A stretch of 64,000 nt of DNA from Terriglobus sp. RCC_193 (GTDB lineage: Bacteria; Acidobacteriota; Terriglobia; Terriglobales; Acidobacteriaceae): positions 434,001 to 498,000 of the forward strand of contig NZ_JBFUPK010000001.1 in the NCBI RefSeq assembly GCF_041355105.1, in the 5' to 3' direction. Shown one piece after another: positions 7,573 through 20,000 of this stretch. The position numbers and the translations under genes were made by a program. Within the stretch, counting starts at the first letter, position 1, and each line of letters opens with the position of its first letter. Below the pieces are notes generated by a model. That model ran no database searches. It had not been told where the DNA came from and saw nothing but the letters and a program-made list of their open reading frames with translations.

Positions 7573-10500
7573 ATGACGAATTGGTCACGTATCCCTATTA
7601 CTGCATGTGTTCTGTCGGTGGCGTGCACGCTGTCTGCTTCTGCCCAGCTCAGCACCGCGACGCTTTCCGGTACGGTGGTGGATGCAGATGGTGCCGTTGT
7701 ACCCAATGCCTCGATCACGCTGACGAATACGCAGACGAATTTCACCCGCACCTTCCAGACCAAGGCTGATGGCAGCTATCGTCAGGAATTTCTTCCGGTG
7801 GGTTCGTACAAGATCGTCGTCAATGCTCCGGGATTTAAGACGCTGGAGCAGAGCGGTCTGACGCTGAGCGTGCTGGAGTCCGCCGAACTCAAGTTAACGG
7901 TCACGGCTGGTGGTGGCGCAGAGACGGTGGAAGTGACAGCAGATACGCCGCTGGTAAATCTGGCGAACTCTACTCTGGGCAATACGGTGGAGAATCGCGA
8001 GATTGATAACCTGCCACTAATCAATCGCGATGTGACACGGCTGCTGCAACTGGTGCCGGGCGTGCAGAACGTGCAGACGGTGAACAGCCTGGGCTTTCAG
8101 GAACTGCACGTCATCGTGAACGGCGCGCCGGACAGCATTGTTGGCCAAACGTCGTACTACCTGGACGGCACATTGAATATGACGGGCCTGCGCAACACGG
8201 GTAACCAGGTGCCGAACCCGGATGCGATCAATCAATTCAATGTGGTGACGAATAACTACAGCGCGCAACTTGGACGCTACTCGTCTGCCGTGGTCAGCAT
8301 TGTGACCAAGAGCGGTACGAATAAGTTCCACGGTTCTGTGTTTGAGTTTTATCGTTCTCGTAACTTCAATGCGAACGCGCATAACTCCAATGTGAAGAAT
8401 GCTTATAACCAGCATCGTTTTGGAGCAACGATTGGTGGCCCGATCCGGCGGGATAAGGATTTCTTCTTTGCGAGTTTTGGTGGATTCCGCTTTATTCAAA
8501 GCGGAACTTACAGCGGTGCTTTGCCCAGTAACGCCCAGATGACCGGCGACTTCACAGAAAATCTGCCGACTGCTGCTGAACAGGCGAGCTGCACTGCAAA
8601 CCCGACAGCAGCCGCGAATACCGCGGTTCACTTTTTGGTTTGCCGTCCCACGATCTACTCGCCGACGACTGGCGTACCCGTTTCAACTACAACGTCCACA
8701 CCGTATGCAGGAAACCGGCTACCCGCCGTGGATCAGACCTCCGTTAACGTACTTAAGTTTTTGAAGGCGAATCTTCCAGCGCAGCTACCCGCACAGTTTG
8801 GCGATACACGTTACACGTACCGCACGCGTTCTCCTTTGCCAGAACAGAACGAAGAATACCTGGGCAAGACGGATCATCAGCTTACGCAGGCGCATCGCTT
8901 GACGCTGTCGTACTTCCTGCTGAACTATCGCGTGCGTGTGGTCCCGAGCACCTTTGCGCAGATATGGTCCTATTCGAATTACGCGAATAAGCAGCAGAAT
9001 GCCAGCATCAGCGATACATGGACGGTGAGCAATCGTTCCGTGAACCAGTTCTGGGTGACGTATACCCGTCAATATGGCGGACGTAACGCAGTTCCCGCAT
9101 CGACACTTGCGGACTTTGGTTCTGATCTTGGCGTGGTGGGAACACCGTCCCGCCCGAACATCTCAGTGGGTGGTGTAGAGGCGTTTACGCTGGGCCAGTC
9201 CATTACAGGACCCAAGGCTGGTGCGAATGTATATGGCATCCGTGATGTGTTCAGCACCACGCGTGGAAAGCACTCGCTTTATCTGGGTGGTGAAGTTGGC
9301 CTGGAGAAAGATTTTCAGCAGACGTTGCTGAACAACTATGGCACCTTTACGTTCAGCACAGCTATTGGCCAGCGTACGGGTAATGCCACGTCCGACTTCA
9401 TGGCTGGTATTCCTGCCAGCATGGGCCAGGACACTCCGCTGTATGCGAATGCAAGCTGGTATAGCTATGGCTTGTTTGCGCAGGATGACTGGAAGATTCT
9501 GCCGAACCTAACGCTGAACCTTGGCGTTCGGTATGACTTCCAGCAGGCGCCGACTGACCCGCAACGGATGCAGACGAACTTCACACCGGGTGTGCAATCA
9601 CATGCGTTCAATGCGAGCGTCCTTGGTAAGCCAGGAGTGAACCTTGCTCCGATTGGCATGTTGTTCCCGGGCGATCCGGGAGTGCCGAAGGGCGGTGTAT
9701 TCTCGCCGATGAACCATGTGTCGCCGCGCGTTGGATTTGCGTACGATCCGATGGGTAACGGTAAGACGGTGTTTCATGGAGCGGCAGGTCTGTTCTTTGG
9801 TGGCATCTCCGGCAACATGTGGGAGTATCCGTCAAACTATGCTCCGTATGCTGTGCGCAGCACCTATGCGAAGGTGAACTCACTGACGCATCCGTATCAG
9901 AACGATGCATCGGAATTCCCGACGGGCACTAACCCCTATCCGGGCCTGGTGTTTAACTATGCGACTAAGACAGCGACCTTCTTACCGTTGAACCAGGTCG
10001 TCGCATTTGATCCAAACTTCCGCTGGCCATATGCCATGCAGGTGAACTTTGGTGTACAGCACCAGCTGCTACGCAATACCGCTGTGTCCATCAATTTTGT
10101 GGGTTCATATAACCGCAAGTCGCCTTTGTATAACGATATCAATGGGCCGATGTTCAACATCAATCCGAACACGGGGCTCGCAGGTCCGAGCTGCTTCCTC
10201 CCTAACACCACGACGCCGGACACCACCCGTCCCTGCGGCTACGCGAATACCTCAAATACGGTGAATAATCGCCGTCCACTAAACGATCCAAAGTACAGCG
10301 CCGACATATCTGCTGCGAACCCGATCTACAGCAATGTGTGGATCATCCGTTCGAACCAGAACTCCAATTACAACGGTTTGCAGGTGTCCGTTGAGCAACG
10401 CATTGTGAAGCACATCAGTGCTCGTGGTTACTACTCATGGAGCAAGACACTGCAATCCAACTTCCTGGACAGCACAGGTAGTACAAATGGCGTCTTCCTG

Positions 10501-11118
10501 GATGCGAACTATCCGCAGTTGGAATATCGTCAGCGTTCCGACCAGGATCGTCGCCACATGATGACTGCGTCGTTCGTGTGGGAGCCGGATTATTTCAGCA
10601 GCTATAACTTCTTCGTCCGCAATGCCCTTAATGGATGGAAGATTACGGCGATCTGGACAGCGAATAGCGGTCAGCCATTTACTGTGACCACGGGCACGGA
10701 CAACTATAACTCCGGCAATGGAAATAACCGTCCCAGCGTGATACCGGGCAAGATGCAGCGCGTATTGCCGAACAATGGATCGCGTGTTGCTGCGATGAAC
10801 CAGTGGTTTGATACGAGTGCGTATTGCATCACCGGTACCAGTGGCTGCCCGGGCGTTGGACCGTTGAACCTGCTGGGTAACACGCGTCCTTACACGCTGG
10901 ATGCACCGGGGTATCGGAACGTGGATGCATCGCTGTTCCGCGACTTTGCCATCTATCACGAGCTGCGCTTCCAGCTTCGTGGTGAGTTCCGCAACGTGTT
11001 TAACCTGACCAACCTTGGCACTCCAACCGCTGCCATGAATAATGCGAACTTTGGCAAAGTTATCGGCAGCGGTGGTGATAACCGCATTATCCAGGTGGGT
11101 GGTCGAATACTGTTCTAA
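7573..11118 (+). CDS. TonB-dependent receptor, Oar-like, with carboxypeptidase-regulatory domain
   Basis: This is an 1181-residue outer-membrane transporter. A signal peptide (cleavage near SASAQ) is followed by a carboxypeptidase-regulatory-like beta-sandwich (about residues 27-115, LSGTVVDADGAVVPNASI). Next comes a plug (about 120-240, with NLPLINRDVTRLLQLVPGVQ) and a long 22-strand-type barrel ending in aromatic Phe (VGGRILF), as barrel proteins require. This architecture is greatly expanded in Acidobacteriota, where such receptors are thought to import oligosaccharides or peptides; the substrate here is unknown. AGGAG lies about 9 nt before the ATG. It is monocistronic, with glmS convergent downstream. 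The leader holds LacI-type palindromes, which favours a carbohydrate substrate. Confidence 0.93.
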   Translation: MTNWSRIPITACVLSVACTLSASAQLSTATLSGTVVDADGAVVPNASITLTNTQTNFTRTFQTKADGSYRQEFLPVGSYKIVVNAPGFKTLEQSGLTLSVLESAELKLTVTAGGGAETVEVTADTPLVNLANSTLGNTVENREIDNLPLINRDVTRLLQLVPGVQNVQTVNSLGFQELHVIVNGAPDSIVGQTSYYLDGTLNMTGLRNTGNQVPNPDAINQFNVVTNNYSAQLGRYSSAVVSIVTKSGTNKFHGSVFEFYRSRNFNANAHNSNVKNAYNQHRFGATIGGPIRRDKDFFFASFGGFRFIQSGTYSGALPSNAQMTGDFTENLPTAAEQASCTANPTAAANTAVHFLVCRPTIYSPTTGVPVSTTTSTPYAGNRLPAVDQTSVNVLKFLKANLPAQLPAQFGDTRYTYRTRSPLPEQNEEYLGKTDHQLTQAHRLTLSYFLLNYRVRVVPSTFAQIWSYSNYANKQQNASISDTWTVSNRSVNQFWVTYTRQYGGRNAVPASTLADFGSDLGVVGTPSRPNISVGGVEAFTLGQSITGPKAGANVYGIRDVFSTTRGKHSLYLGGEVGLEKDFQQTLLNNYGTFTFSTAIGQRTGNATSDFMAGIPASMGQDTPLYANASWYSYGLFAQDDWKILPNLTLNLGVRYDFQQAPTDPQRMQTNFTPGVQSHAFNASVLGKPGVNLAPIGMLFPGDPGVPKGGVFSPMNHVSPRVGFAYDPMGNGKTVFHGAAGLFFGGISGNMWEYPSNYAPYAVRSTYAKVNSLTHPYQNDASEFPTGTNPYPGLVFNYATKTATFLPLNQVVAFDPNFRWPYAMQVNFGVQHQLLRNTAVSINFVGSYNRKSPLYNDINGPMFNINPNTGLAGPSCFLPNTTTPDTTRPCGYANTSNTVNNRRPLNDPKYSADISAANPIYSNVWIIRSNQNSNYNGLQVSVEQRIVKHISARGYYSWSKTLQSNFLDSTGSTNGVFLDANYPQLEYRQRSDQDRRHMMTASFVWEPDYFSSYNFFVRNALNGWKITAIWTANSGQPFTVTTGTDNYNSGNGNNRPSVIPGKMQRVLPNNGSRVAAMNQWFDTSAYCITGTSGCPGVGPLNLLGNTRPYTLDAPGYRNVDASLFRDFAIYHELRFQLRGEFRNVFNLTNLGTPTAAMNNANFGKVIGSGGDNRIIQVGGRILF

Positions 11119-11144
11119 ACCGCGTGCTTCTACTTGAAAAAAAT

Positions 11145-11181
11145 GTGGGGAGTGCAGCGCTTTGTGCTCTGCTCTCCCCAC
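11145..11181 (-). terminator. Terminator of glmS between convergent genes
   Basis: GTGGGGAGTGCAG pairs with CTGCTCTCCCCAC (one mismatch). Read on the minus strand, the hairpin is followed by ATTTTTTTC, a good intrinsic terminator 13 nt past the glmS stop. It could also stop transcripts from the receptor gene. Confidence 0.75.
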
Positions 11182-11193
11182 GCGCGGTAAAAA

Positions 11194-13077
<1,884 letters not shown>

Positions 13078-13116
13078 AGCCGGGATGCCTTTCATTCAAG
13101 AAAACATGCTGAGGAG

Positions 13117-14100
13117 TTAGCCCACCATACGATACTGCGTGGACTTTGTGATGGCCGAAGCTTCCTGCTCCAGGAACCATCCCACTGTTTTTGCCAGACC
13201 GTCTTTGAAGCTGTGCAACGGCTCGTAACCAAGTGTCTTTCGCGACAGGGTGAGATCCGCCTCTGAGTGCAACACGTCGCCCAGGCGCGGCGCGGTGTAG
13301 AGCGGTGTCTTCTTGAAGGAGAGGTATTGTGCCATGAGTTCGTAGGTCTGATTCAGAGAATGACTTTGACCTGTGCCGACGTTGAAGACACGTCCCGCTA
13401 CATCATTTGCCGGGGCCGTGCATGCCAGCATGTTGGCCGAGACGACGTTGTCAATATAAGTAAAGTCGCGGCTCTGATATCCGTCGCCGAAGATCAGCGG
13501 AGTGTTTCCCCTCAGGATTTCTGAGGCGAACTTTGCGATGACACCCGAGTAAGGTGAGTCAGAACCCTGGCGTGGTCCGAAGACATTGAAGTAACGAAGG
13601 CAGACGCCTTCCAGTCCGTAGACGTGCCAGAAGCTCTTCACGTAATACTCGCCCGCCAGTTTCTGTGCGGCATAGGGAGAGAGAGGCGATGGGATCATAT
13701 CCTCGTTCTTTGGCTGCGAAGACTTGTCGCCGTATGCGGAAGAGGATGCAGCATAGACGACGCGTTTCACGCCGGCATCGCGCGCGGCGATGAGAACACT
13801 GAGTGTGCCATCGACATTCGCGACGTGAGTGACCTGAGGCTCGCGGATGGAGCGCGGCACGGAAGCCAGCGCCGCTTGATGAAGAACATAGTCGACACCA
13901 CGGCAGCATTCGCGCAATCGGAGGGTCTCGTTGATGTCTATCACGCGGAAGTCGATGTCTCGAATGATGTCATCCAGGTTATGGACATCTCCTCCCACCA
14001 GGTTGTCGATGCCAATGACTTCGTGACCTTGTTGCAACACGTGGTGGGCAAGAGAGGAACCGATAAAGCCGGCGACTCCCGTAATTAGATAACGTGCCAT
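13117..14100 (-). CDS. NAD-dependent nucleotide-sugar epimerase (UDP-GlcNAc C4-epimerase type)
   Basis: This is an extended short-chain dehydrogenase/reductase of 327 residues. The NAD site is ITGVAGFIGSSLAHH, and the catalytic Ser and Tyr-Lys are in YAASSSAYGD and SPYAAQKLAGEYY. FGPRQGSDSPYSGVIAKF, then FGDGYQSRDFTYIDNV, resemble WbpP/Gne-type UDP-GlcNAc 4-epimerases more than GalE, but substrate cannot be fixed by reading. AAGGAG sits 9 nt before the chosen ATG (MARYLITG); the ATG two codons earlier is too close to it. It is upstream of glmS on the same strand and divergent from the aminotransferase gene. Confidence 0.85.
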   Translation of the reverse strand: MARYLITGVAGFIGSSLAHHVLQQGHEVIGIDNLVGGDVHNLDDIIRDIDFRVIDINETLRLRECCRGVDYVLHQAALASVPRSIREPQVTHVANVDGTLSVLIAARDAGVKRVVYAASSSAYGDKSSQPKNEDMIPSPLSPYAAQKLAGEYYVKSFWHVYGLEGVCLRYFNVFGPRQGSDSPYSGVIAKFASEILRGNTPLIFGDGYQSRDFTYIDNVVSANMLACTAPANDVAGRVFNVGTGQSHSLNQTYELMAQYLSFKKTPLYTAPRLGDVLHSEADLTLSRKTLGYEPLHSFKDGLAKTVGWFLEQEASAITKSTQYRMVG

Positions 14101-14136
14101 CCTCATGCACTCCTTATTGCGTGTGTTGACTGGTTC

Positions 14137-14165
14137 GCACTTACGCAAGTGCATTTGCCATGCCA
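14137..14165 (-). promoter_or_regulatory. Candidate sigma-54 promoter for the epimerase-glmS unit, with inverted repeat
   Basis: On the minus strand, TGGCATGGCAAATGCA (14151-14165 plus flank) has GG-N10-GC spacing, with -24 TGGCA and a weaker -12 ATGC. It would place the start about 39 nt before the ATG. An inverted repeat, GCACTT-acgc-AAGTGC (14137-14152), overlaps it. The rest of the 359-nt gap 14101-14459 shows no gene. Confidence 0.35.
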
Positions 14166-14397
14166 TTGAAGGAACGAGAGGACGTAGGGTGCGTCCGCGT
14201 ATAAAGGCCGCGTGAATTGCAGGAAAAGGCCTATGCTGCGGATCGCTGAGTGCTTCGCAGTGATTCGCTGATGGTGCCGAGGTACGCGAAAAGTATGCAA
14301 TTCCTTGCATTGTGTAACCACTCACGGCAGCGTGCGGCAAGTGTCGGATGCCCTTGAATTTCGGGGGAAAACACTTCCGCAGGTGATATCTGCGATC

Positions 14398-14413
14398 TGG
14401 CTTCTGACGTGCA
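14398..14413 (+). promoter_or_regulatory. Candidate sigma-54 promoter for the aminotransferase-sugar transferase unit
   Basis: TGGCTTCTGACGTGCA has GG and GC separated by exactly 10 nt, with a good -24 (TGGC) and fair -12 (GTGC). The predicted start is about 35 nt before the ATG at 14460. Confidence 0.4.
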
Positions 14414-14459
14414 ACAGCATAGAGCAAGGTGATCTACACCTGTGAAATGGGGGATAGGA

Positions 14460-15608
14460 ATGGAACCGGTACGGATGCTGAATCTGCAGAGGCAGTACGC
14501 TTCGCTGCGCGATGAAATCGGAAAGGCGATGGAGAGTGTGCTGCAGCATCAGCACTTCATTCTTGGTCCAGAGGTTGCGGCGCTGGAAAAGGAAGTTGCC
14601 GAGTACTGCAAAACGGACTATGCCGTTGGTGTTGCTTCCGGGACGGATGCGCTTCTGCTTTCACTTAAGGCTGCAGGTGTTGGCCCCGGCGATGAGGTGA
14701 TTGTTCCGGCATTTACCTTTGTTGCGACTTCAGACACGGTAAGTCTCCTGGGGGCCACACCAGTGTTTGCCGACATTGATCCAGTTACGTACACGATGGA
14801 TCCGGAACAACTGGAGACGATTGTTACACCGGCGACGAAGGCGGTGATTGCGGTCCATCTGTATGGTCAGGCGGCGGACATTACTGCAATCAATGCATTC
14901 GCTCTCAAGTATGGCCTGGCTCTGCTGGGCGACACGGCCCAGGCTTTGGGAGCGCGCTATGAAGGTGATCCGGTCTGCTCGTTTGGTGATTATGGTTGTC
15001 TCTCGTTCTTCCCGAGCAAGAACCTTGGAGCTTATGGCGATGGAGGCATGATTGTTACGCGTGATGCTGAGAAGGCCCAGTATCTTCGCATGGCTCGCGC
15101 GCACGGCAGTGCTAAAAAATATCGTAGTGAATTTCTTGGGTGGAACAGCCGTCTGGATGAACTGCAGGCCGCGCTACTACGTGTGAAGCTGCCGCATCTG
15201 GATACGTGGAATCGTCAGCGAGCGGAGCGTGCAGTACGTTATAGCGAAGGTCTTGCGGACGTGGATGAGATTGTTCTACCGCAGGCTGCCGAGGGCAGGA
15301 CGCATGTCTTTCACCAGTACACGATCCGCGTTCCGCAGCGCGATGCGGTGCAGCAATTGCTGAAGGAGCAGGGGATTGAATCGGCCGTTCACTATCCGAT
15401 TCCACTGCACAGGCAGCCGATGTACGCGTCGCTTGGCTATGAAGAAGGCTCGTTGCCTGAGGCGGAACGTGCCGCGCGCGAAGTTCTTTCGCTGCCGATC
15501 TATCCAGAGCTTCGTGATGACGAGATTGAGCGTGTTGTGAATGCTTTGAAGCAGGCGGTTTCCAGTTTGAAGCCGGAGGCTGCTCCGGTGGTTGCGGAAC
15601 TTGTTTAG
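14460..15608 (+). CDS. DegT/DnrJ/EryC1/StrS aminotransferase, WbpE-like
   Basis: This is a PLP-dependent sugar aminotransferase of 382 residues. The fold signatures run in order: HQHFILGPEVAALEKEVAEY, GVASGTDALLLSLKAAGVG, PAFTFVATSDTVSLLGATPV, LLGDTAQALGARYEGDPV, and the PLP-binding Lys in LSFFPSKNLGAYGDGGM. The C-terminal VHYPIPLHRQPMYASL and IYPELRDDEI are typical. Overall it resembles WbpE, which installs the 3-amino group on UDP-3-keto-GlcNAcA; the WbpA-, B-, D- and I-like genes lie about 32-38 kb away in the same island. The ATG at 14460 is preferred over an upstream in-frame GTG because a GGGGGATAGGA stretch precedes it. It is followed 9 nt later by the initiating sugar transferase. Confidence 0.88.
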   Translation: MEPVRMLNLQRQYASLRDEIGKAMESVLQHQHFILGPEVAALEKEVAEYCKTDYAVGVASGTDALLLSLKAAGVGPGDEVIVPAFTFVATSDTVSLLGATPVFADIDPVTYTMDPEQLETIVTPATKAVIAVHLYGQAADITAINAFALKYGLALLGDTAQALGARYEGDPVCSFGDYGCLSFFPSKNLGAYGDGGMIVTRDAEKAQYLRMARAHGSAKKYRSEFLGWNSRLDELQAALLRVKLPHLDTWNRQRAERAVRYSEGLADVDEIVLPQAAEGRTHVFHQYTIRVPQRDAVQQLLKEQGIESAVHYPIPLHRQPMYASLGYEEGSLPEAERAAREVLSLPIYPELRDDEIERVVNALKQAVSSLKPEAAPVVAELV

Positions 15609-15617
15609 GAGTCGATC

Positions 15618-16958
15618 ATGAAGATAAGTGGAAAGGCCCTGCCGCCGAGGGCCGCCCTCCTTCTCAGTTTTGATTTTGTCGTGCTGGTGATCGCTGCGCC
15701 GTTGCTCTTTGTTCTACCTCTGGTGGCGGTGGAGCCGAACCGCTCGTCCGGCAGCCTTGCGCTTGGGTTGCTGCGGCTGATGACAGTCGGCCTTTTGTGC
15801 CAGATGATTCTGTACTATCACGAGCTCTATAACCTGAACGTGGTTCGCATGGGGCGTGAGACGCTGGTGCAGGTGATGCGCGCCTTCGGCGTTCTCTTCC
15901 TGTTGCTTGCGATTGTGTCCTCGTTGATTCCTGTTGCAACGCCGGTGCTTTCGCGCACGATCATGTTTGCGGGTATTGTTGCGGCTGTGACGCTGTTGTC
16001 CAGGCGGTTGGCGCTTCCGCGGAAACGTGAGCAAGTACTCATTGTCGGTGCGGGGGACGAAGCCGTTGAGCTACGAGGTGTAATCACTACCAGTCCGGAG
16101 TGGAATATGGAAGTGGCTCAAATTACGCTTCCATCTCACCTGCGTTCTGTATTGGATATGACAAAGAACGATGCTGAGCATTTCGACCGGGTGATTGTGG
16201 CGAATGCGCAGGCGCAATCTGACGACAACTTATCGCTACTCCTCGATTTGAAGATGGCGGGCCATTTCGTTGAAGATGCGCAAACATTTTTCGAACGAGC
16301 AACGGGACGTGTGCGTGTAGACCAGTTGCGTGCACAGGACTGTATCTTCAGCGAGCACTATGTAAATCGTCCGACGAAGCGACTTACGAAACGGTTTCTG
16401 GATGTGGCGCTGGCCGGCATGTTGCTGTTACTGGTCTCGCCTGTTATGGCTGTTACGGCGCTGCTGATTCGTTTAAGAAATGATGGGCCAATTTTCTTTC
16501 GGCAACAGCGAATCGGACTCTTTGGCCGCCCGTTCAGCATCTTGAAATTTCGCAGTATGGCGCCGGTCAAAACAGGAGAGCGTACCGGTTGGGCCGGTGA
16601 GGAAACGAACCGTATTACTACACTGGGACGTTATCTGCGAAAGTATCGTATCGACGAGTTACCTCAGCTCCTGAATGTTCTGAAGGGTGAGATGAGCCTG
16701 ATCGGTCCCAGGCCAGAGCAGCCGCATCTTTGCTCCATTCTGGAAGAACATATTCCGTTTTATCAGCATCGTCATTCGGTATTGCCGGGACTTACGGGAT
16801 GGGCGCAGGTGCGCTATCACTATGGCTCGAATATTGAAGAATCGCGTCGCAAGGTGGAGTATGACCTCTTCTATGTAAAGCATCTTTCTATCTGGCTGGA
16901 CTTCGCTATTGCGCTTGAGACCGTGAAGGTTGTTCTGGTAGGTCGAGGAGCAATCTAA
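15618..16958 (+). CDS. Polyprenyl glycosylphosphotransferase (EPS-initiating sugar transferase)
   Basis: The enzyme transfers a sugar-1-phosphate from a nucleotide sugar to undecaprenyl phosphate, the first membrane step of repeat-unit assembly. It is 446 residues long. There are about four N-terminal membrane helices (residues 10-130), a CoA-binding-like Rossmann segment (VLIVGAGDEAVELRG), a further helix (LAGMLLLLVSPVMAVTALLI), then the catalytic bacterial sugar transferase domain. Its hallmarks are GPIFFRQQRIGLFGRPF, ILKFRSM, DELPQLLNVLKGEMSLIGPRP and LPGLTGWAQVRYHYG. The length and three-part layout match the WcaJ/WbaP/EpsB class. It is co-transcribed with the WbpE-like gene (9-nt gap). 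Confidence 0.93.
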   Translation: MKISGKALPPRAALLLSFDFVVLVIAAPLLFVLPLVAVEPNRSSGSLALGLLRLMTVGLLCQMILYYHELYNLNVVRMGRETLVQVMRAFGVLFLLLAIVSSLIPVATPVLSRTIMFAGIVAAVTLLSRRLALPRKREQVLIVGAGDEAVELRGVITTSPEWNMEVAQITLPSHLRSVLDMTKNDAEHFDRVIVANAQAQSDDNLSLLLDLKMAGHFVEDAQTFFERATGRVRVDQLRAQDCIFSEHYVNRPTKRLTKRFLDVALAGMLLLLVSPVMAVTALLIRLRNDGPIFFRQQRIGLFGRPFSILKFRSMAPVKTGERTGWAGEETNRITTLGRYLRKYRIDELPQLLNVLKGEMSLIGPRPEQPHLCSILEEHIPFYQHRHSVLPGLTGWAQVRYHYGSNIEESRRKVEYDLFYVKHLSIWLDFAIALETVKVVLVGRGAI

Positions 16959-16964
16959 AAAAAT

Positions 16965-16986
16965 GGGGCGACCAATTGGTCGCCCC
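16965..16986. terminator. Bidirectional terminator between convergent genes
   Basis: GGGGCGACC-AATT-GGTCGCCCC is a perfect 9-bp stem. Read on the minus strand it is followed by ATTTTTTTAG, so it terminates the beta-helix lipoprotein gene best. It starts only 7 nt past the sugar transferase stop. Confidence 0.75.
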
Positions 16987-17006
16987 CGGCAGTGAATTGA
17001 AGGTTG

Positions 17007-20000
17007 TTATTGATACGCACCCAGGGACGGTCGCGAGCCGCGCGGCACTCCAAGGATGTCGAACGGAGACATGATCGACGTTGTGCCGTTGCCACTTGCG
17101 GGGGATTGCGATTGCAATGAGAAGATGCTCGTCGAGAGGAACAGCGGATCTGAGGTGAGGGGAGCGGAATCCCATGTGGGGGCAGCGCCCGCACCGAACC
17201 ACAGATTATTGCTGCCGCTGACATTGGTCGATCCTTTCTCAATGTATGGCTGTGTCGGTAACGGTTGATAGCAGATGTTATTGGTCAGGTGGATGCCTGC
17301 GCCGCTGGTGACAACGCCGAAGCATCCATTTTGATTGCCGATGAGATACGCTCCTGCATCGACGACGGTGTTGTTATAGACCTCCACGTTGCCACTGCTG
17401 GAACCCGCGGGATCGGAATTGATGGCGATGCCTGCTTCATTGGCAACACCATATGGATTTGTTGCGAGCGCGGCATGCGCTACGACGTTGTTGTAGATTT
17501 CGACGGTTCCCTTGGAAGGATCGACTGAGGCCAAACCAATGCCATCGCAGTATGAGTTGGTGACGATGTTGTCATGGATGTGAAGGTCAAATTGGTTGCT
17601 ACCCAGTGTTGCGTGGAACATGATACCGCGGCAGTAACCCTTGAAGTTCTGACCCACGTTGTTCCAACCCACATCTGCGTGGTTTACGTTGCTGGAGAAA
17701 TAGACGGCGTGGTAGGTCTTGTCAACGTTGCCGCCCGTGTCATGAACATTGTTGCCCTGGAATACCCATGTCTCGGTGGGATCTGTTGTTTCGCCTAGAA
17801 CACACGCTGTACCGCCCAAGCCCGATGGTGGAGCGGGGCAGGAAAAGCTGTTGTTGATAATGCGAGTGTTGCCAGCCTCTGCATCGATCGCCGAACTTTG
17901 GCCAACGATATTGAGGTTTGCGATGGTGATGAACTTACCCCATCCATGCACACCATTGGTAATAGACGAGCTGCCAACATTCACTGTGCCGCCGGGGTAA
18001 CCCACGATGGAAAGCTGGTTGGTGGTGGATGTTCCGCCGATGTCCGTGGAAATGGCTGCCTTGTATCCGCGACCATCGTCGAAGGTGACGTCTGTTCCGG
18101 GCTCGAGGTAGATCACCGTATTTTGCGAAGGCGATTTGGAGTCGTTGGAGGTTACGGAGTTGAACGCGGCACGCCATGTTTTGAATGGCGATGTAAACGA
18201 GCCACTGTTGGAGTCTGAGCCGTTGGGAGAGACGAAGACAATTGTCGTCGGCGTTACTGTGAACGGTACTCCGTTCGATTGCAGACCGTTGACGGTAGCG
18301 ACGATTTGTCCGGTGGTTGCAGATGAGCCGAGTTGCGCAATGATCTGCGTGTCGCTCCACGAGCACAGTGTGCAACTGGTGACGAGAGGAGCGCCGAGGG
18401 TGACGGAGCTGGAGCCCTGGCTGGAACCGAAATGGCTGCCAAAGATCCGGACGTAGACGCCGTTTCCGTTATCACCACCTGTGCCGCTGCCCACATTCAG
18501 ATCGGTGTAGTTAATGTGTGGAGCTCCCGCTGGGGTGGTTGAGGAGGCCGAATTCACAACCACGGTAACGTTTGCGGTAGTGACATTCGCGGGGGAACTG
18601 GAATCAGTCGCCTTGATGGAAAGAGTGGATGACCCTGCGGTTGTTGGCGTGCCGGTAAGTGTGCAGTTGTTCAGAGTTAGTCCGGCAGGCAACGTTCCGC
18701 TGGCGAGCGCGCAGGTGTAAGGTGCGGTGCCGCCACTTACACCGATCGTACCGGTGTACGCGATTCCAACCGTTGCTGCTGCAGGAGAGGATAGGGTTAA
18801 CGTGGTTGCCGCAGTATTGACTGTGACGACAACGTTTGCTGTCGTGGAAGCGATTGTTGAACCGGAATCAGTCGCCTTGATGGAAAGGGCGGATGATCCT
18901 GCGGTTGTTGGCGTGCCGGTAAGTGTGCAGTTGTTCAACTTCAATCCGGCAGGCAATGTTCCGCTGGCGAGGGAGCATGTGTAAGGGGCAGTACCACCAC
19001 TTACTCCAATGTTTCCGCTGTATGTCTTACCGACAGTTGCGACCGGTGGTGCTGTGAGGCTGAGTTGGGATGCCGTGGCGTTCACCGCGAGTGAAACCGT
19101 TGCCGATCCGCTGTTCACAGGGTTACTGGAATCCGTTGCCTTGATACCAAGTGCGAAGGTACCAGATGCAGTGGGCGTCCCCGTTAGAGCGCAGTTGTTG
19201 CGAGCGATGCCAGCAGGCAGTGTTCCGCTGGTGATCGAGCAGGTGTAGGGTCCGGTGCCTCCGCTGACCGCGATTGCGCTGCTGTAAATTGTGCCGACAG
19301 TGGCTGCTGACGGAGCGCCGATGGCGAGCTTTGCCGGGGTCGCAGTTGTTCCGATGATGATGGTGATGTTTGCTGTGGACGAGTTTGCAGAAGAACTGGA
19401 ATCCGTTGCCTTAACAGTGAGGGAATAGCTGCCTGCGGTAGTAGGTGTTCCTGTGAGGCTGCATCCACTCAACGAAAGTCCTGCGGGGAGGCTTCCGCTG
19501 GTAACAGAGCAAACATATGGAGCCGCGCCGCCTGACACACCAATGATTCCTGTGTATGCCGTACCCACAGTACCTGCAGCTGGCGCGGTGATCGAAAGCG
19601 TCGTCGGTGTCGGTGAGGTGTTGTTGGTAAGGATGCTGAGCATTAGCGATGCAGAAGTGCTTGCACCGTTGCTGTCTGCCACCTGCACTGCAAAGCTGGC
19701 GGTGCCAGGACTGGTTGGGGTGCCACTAAGTACTCCATTCCGGCTAAGCGCGAGTCCAGTCGGCAAGGATCCCGAAGTAATGCTCCACGTATATGGAGTC
19801 GTCCCTCCGCCAGCTTGTACCTGCGCACTATATGCGGTGTTTACGGTGCCCGCGGGCAAGGATGAAGTCGTGATCGTGACCGAAGAGTTGCTTGCACGAT
19901 GCCGCACGCGCAACGTGCGATGGAGCGCCGTGGCTGTCGCGGCCGCGCTGGCATCGGTTGCCTGGAATGTTACGGGGTAGTCACCATCAACCTTTGGTGT

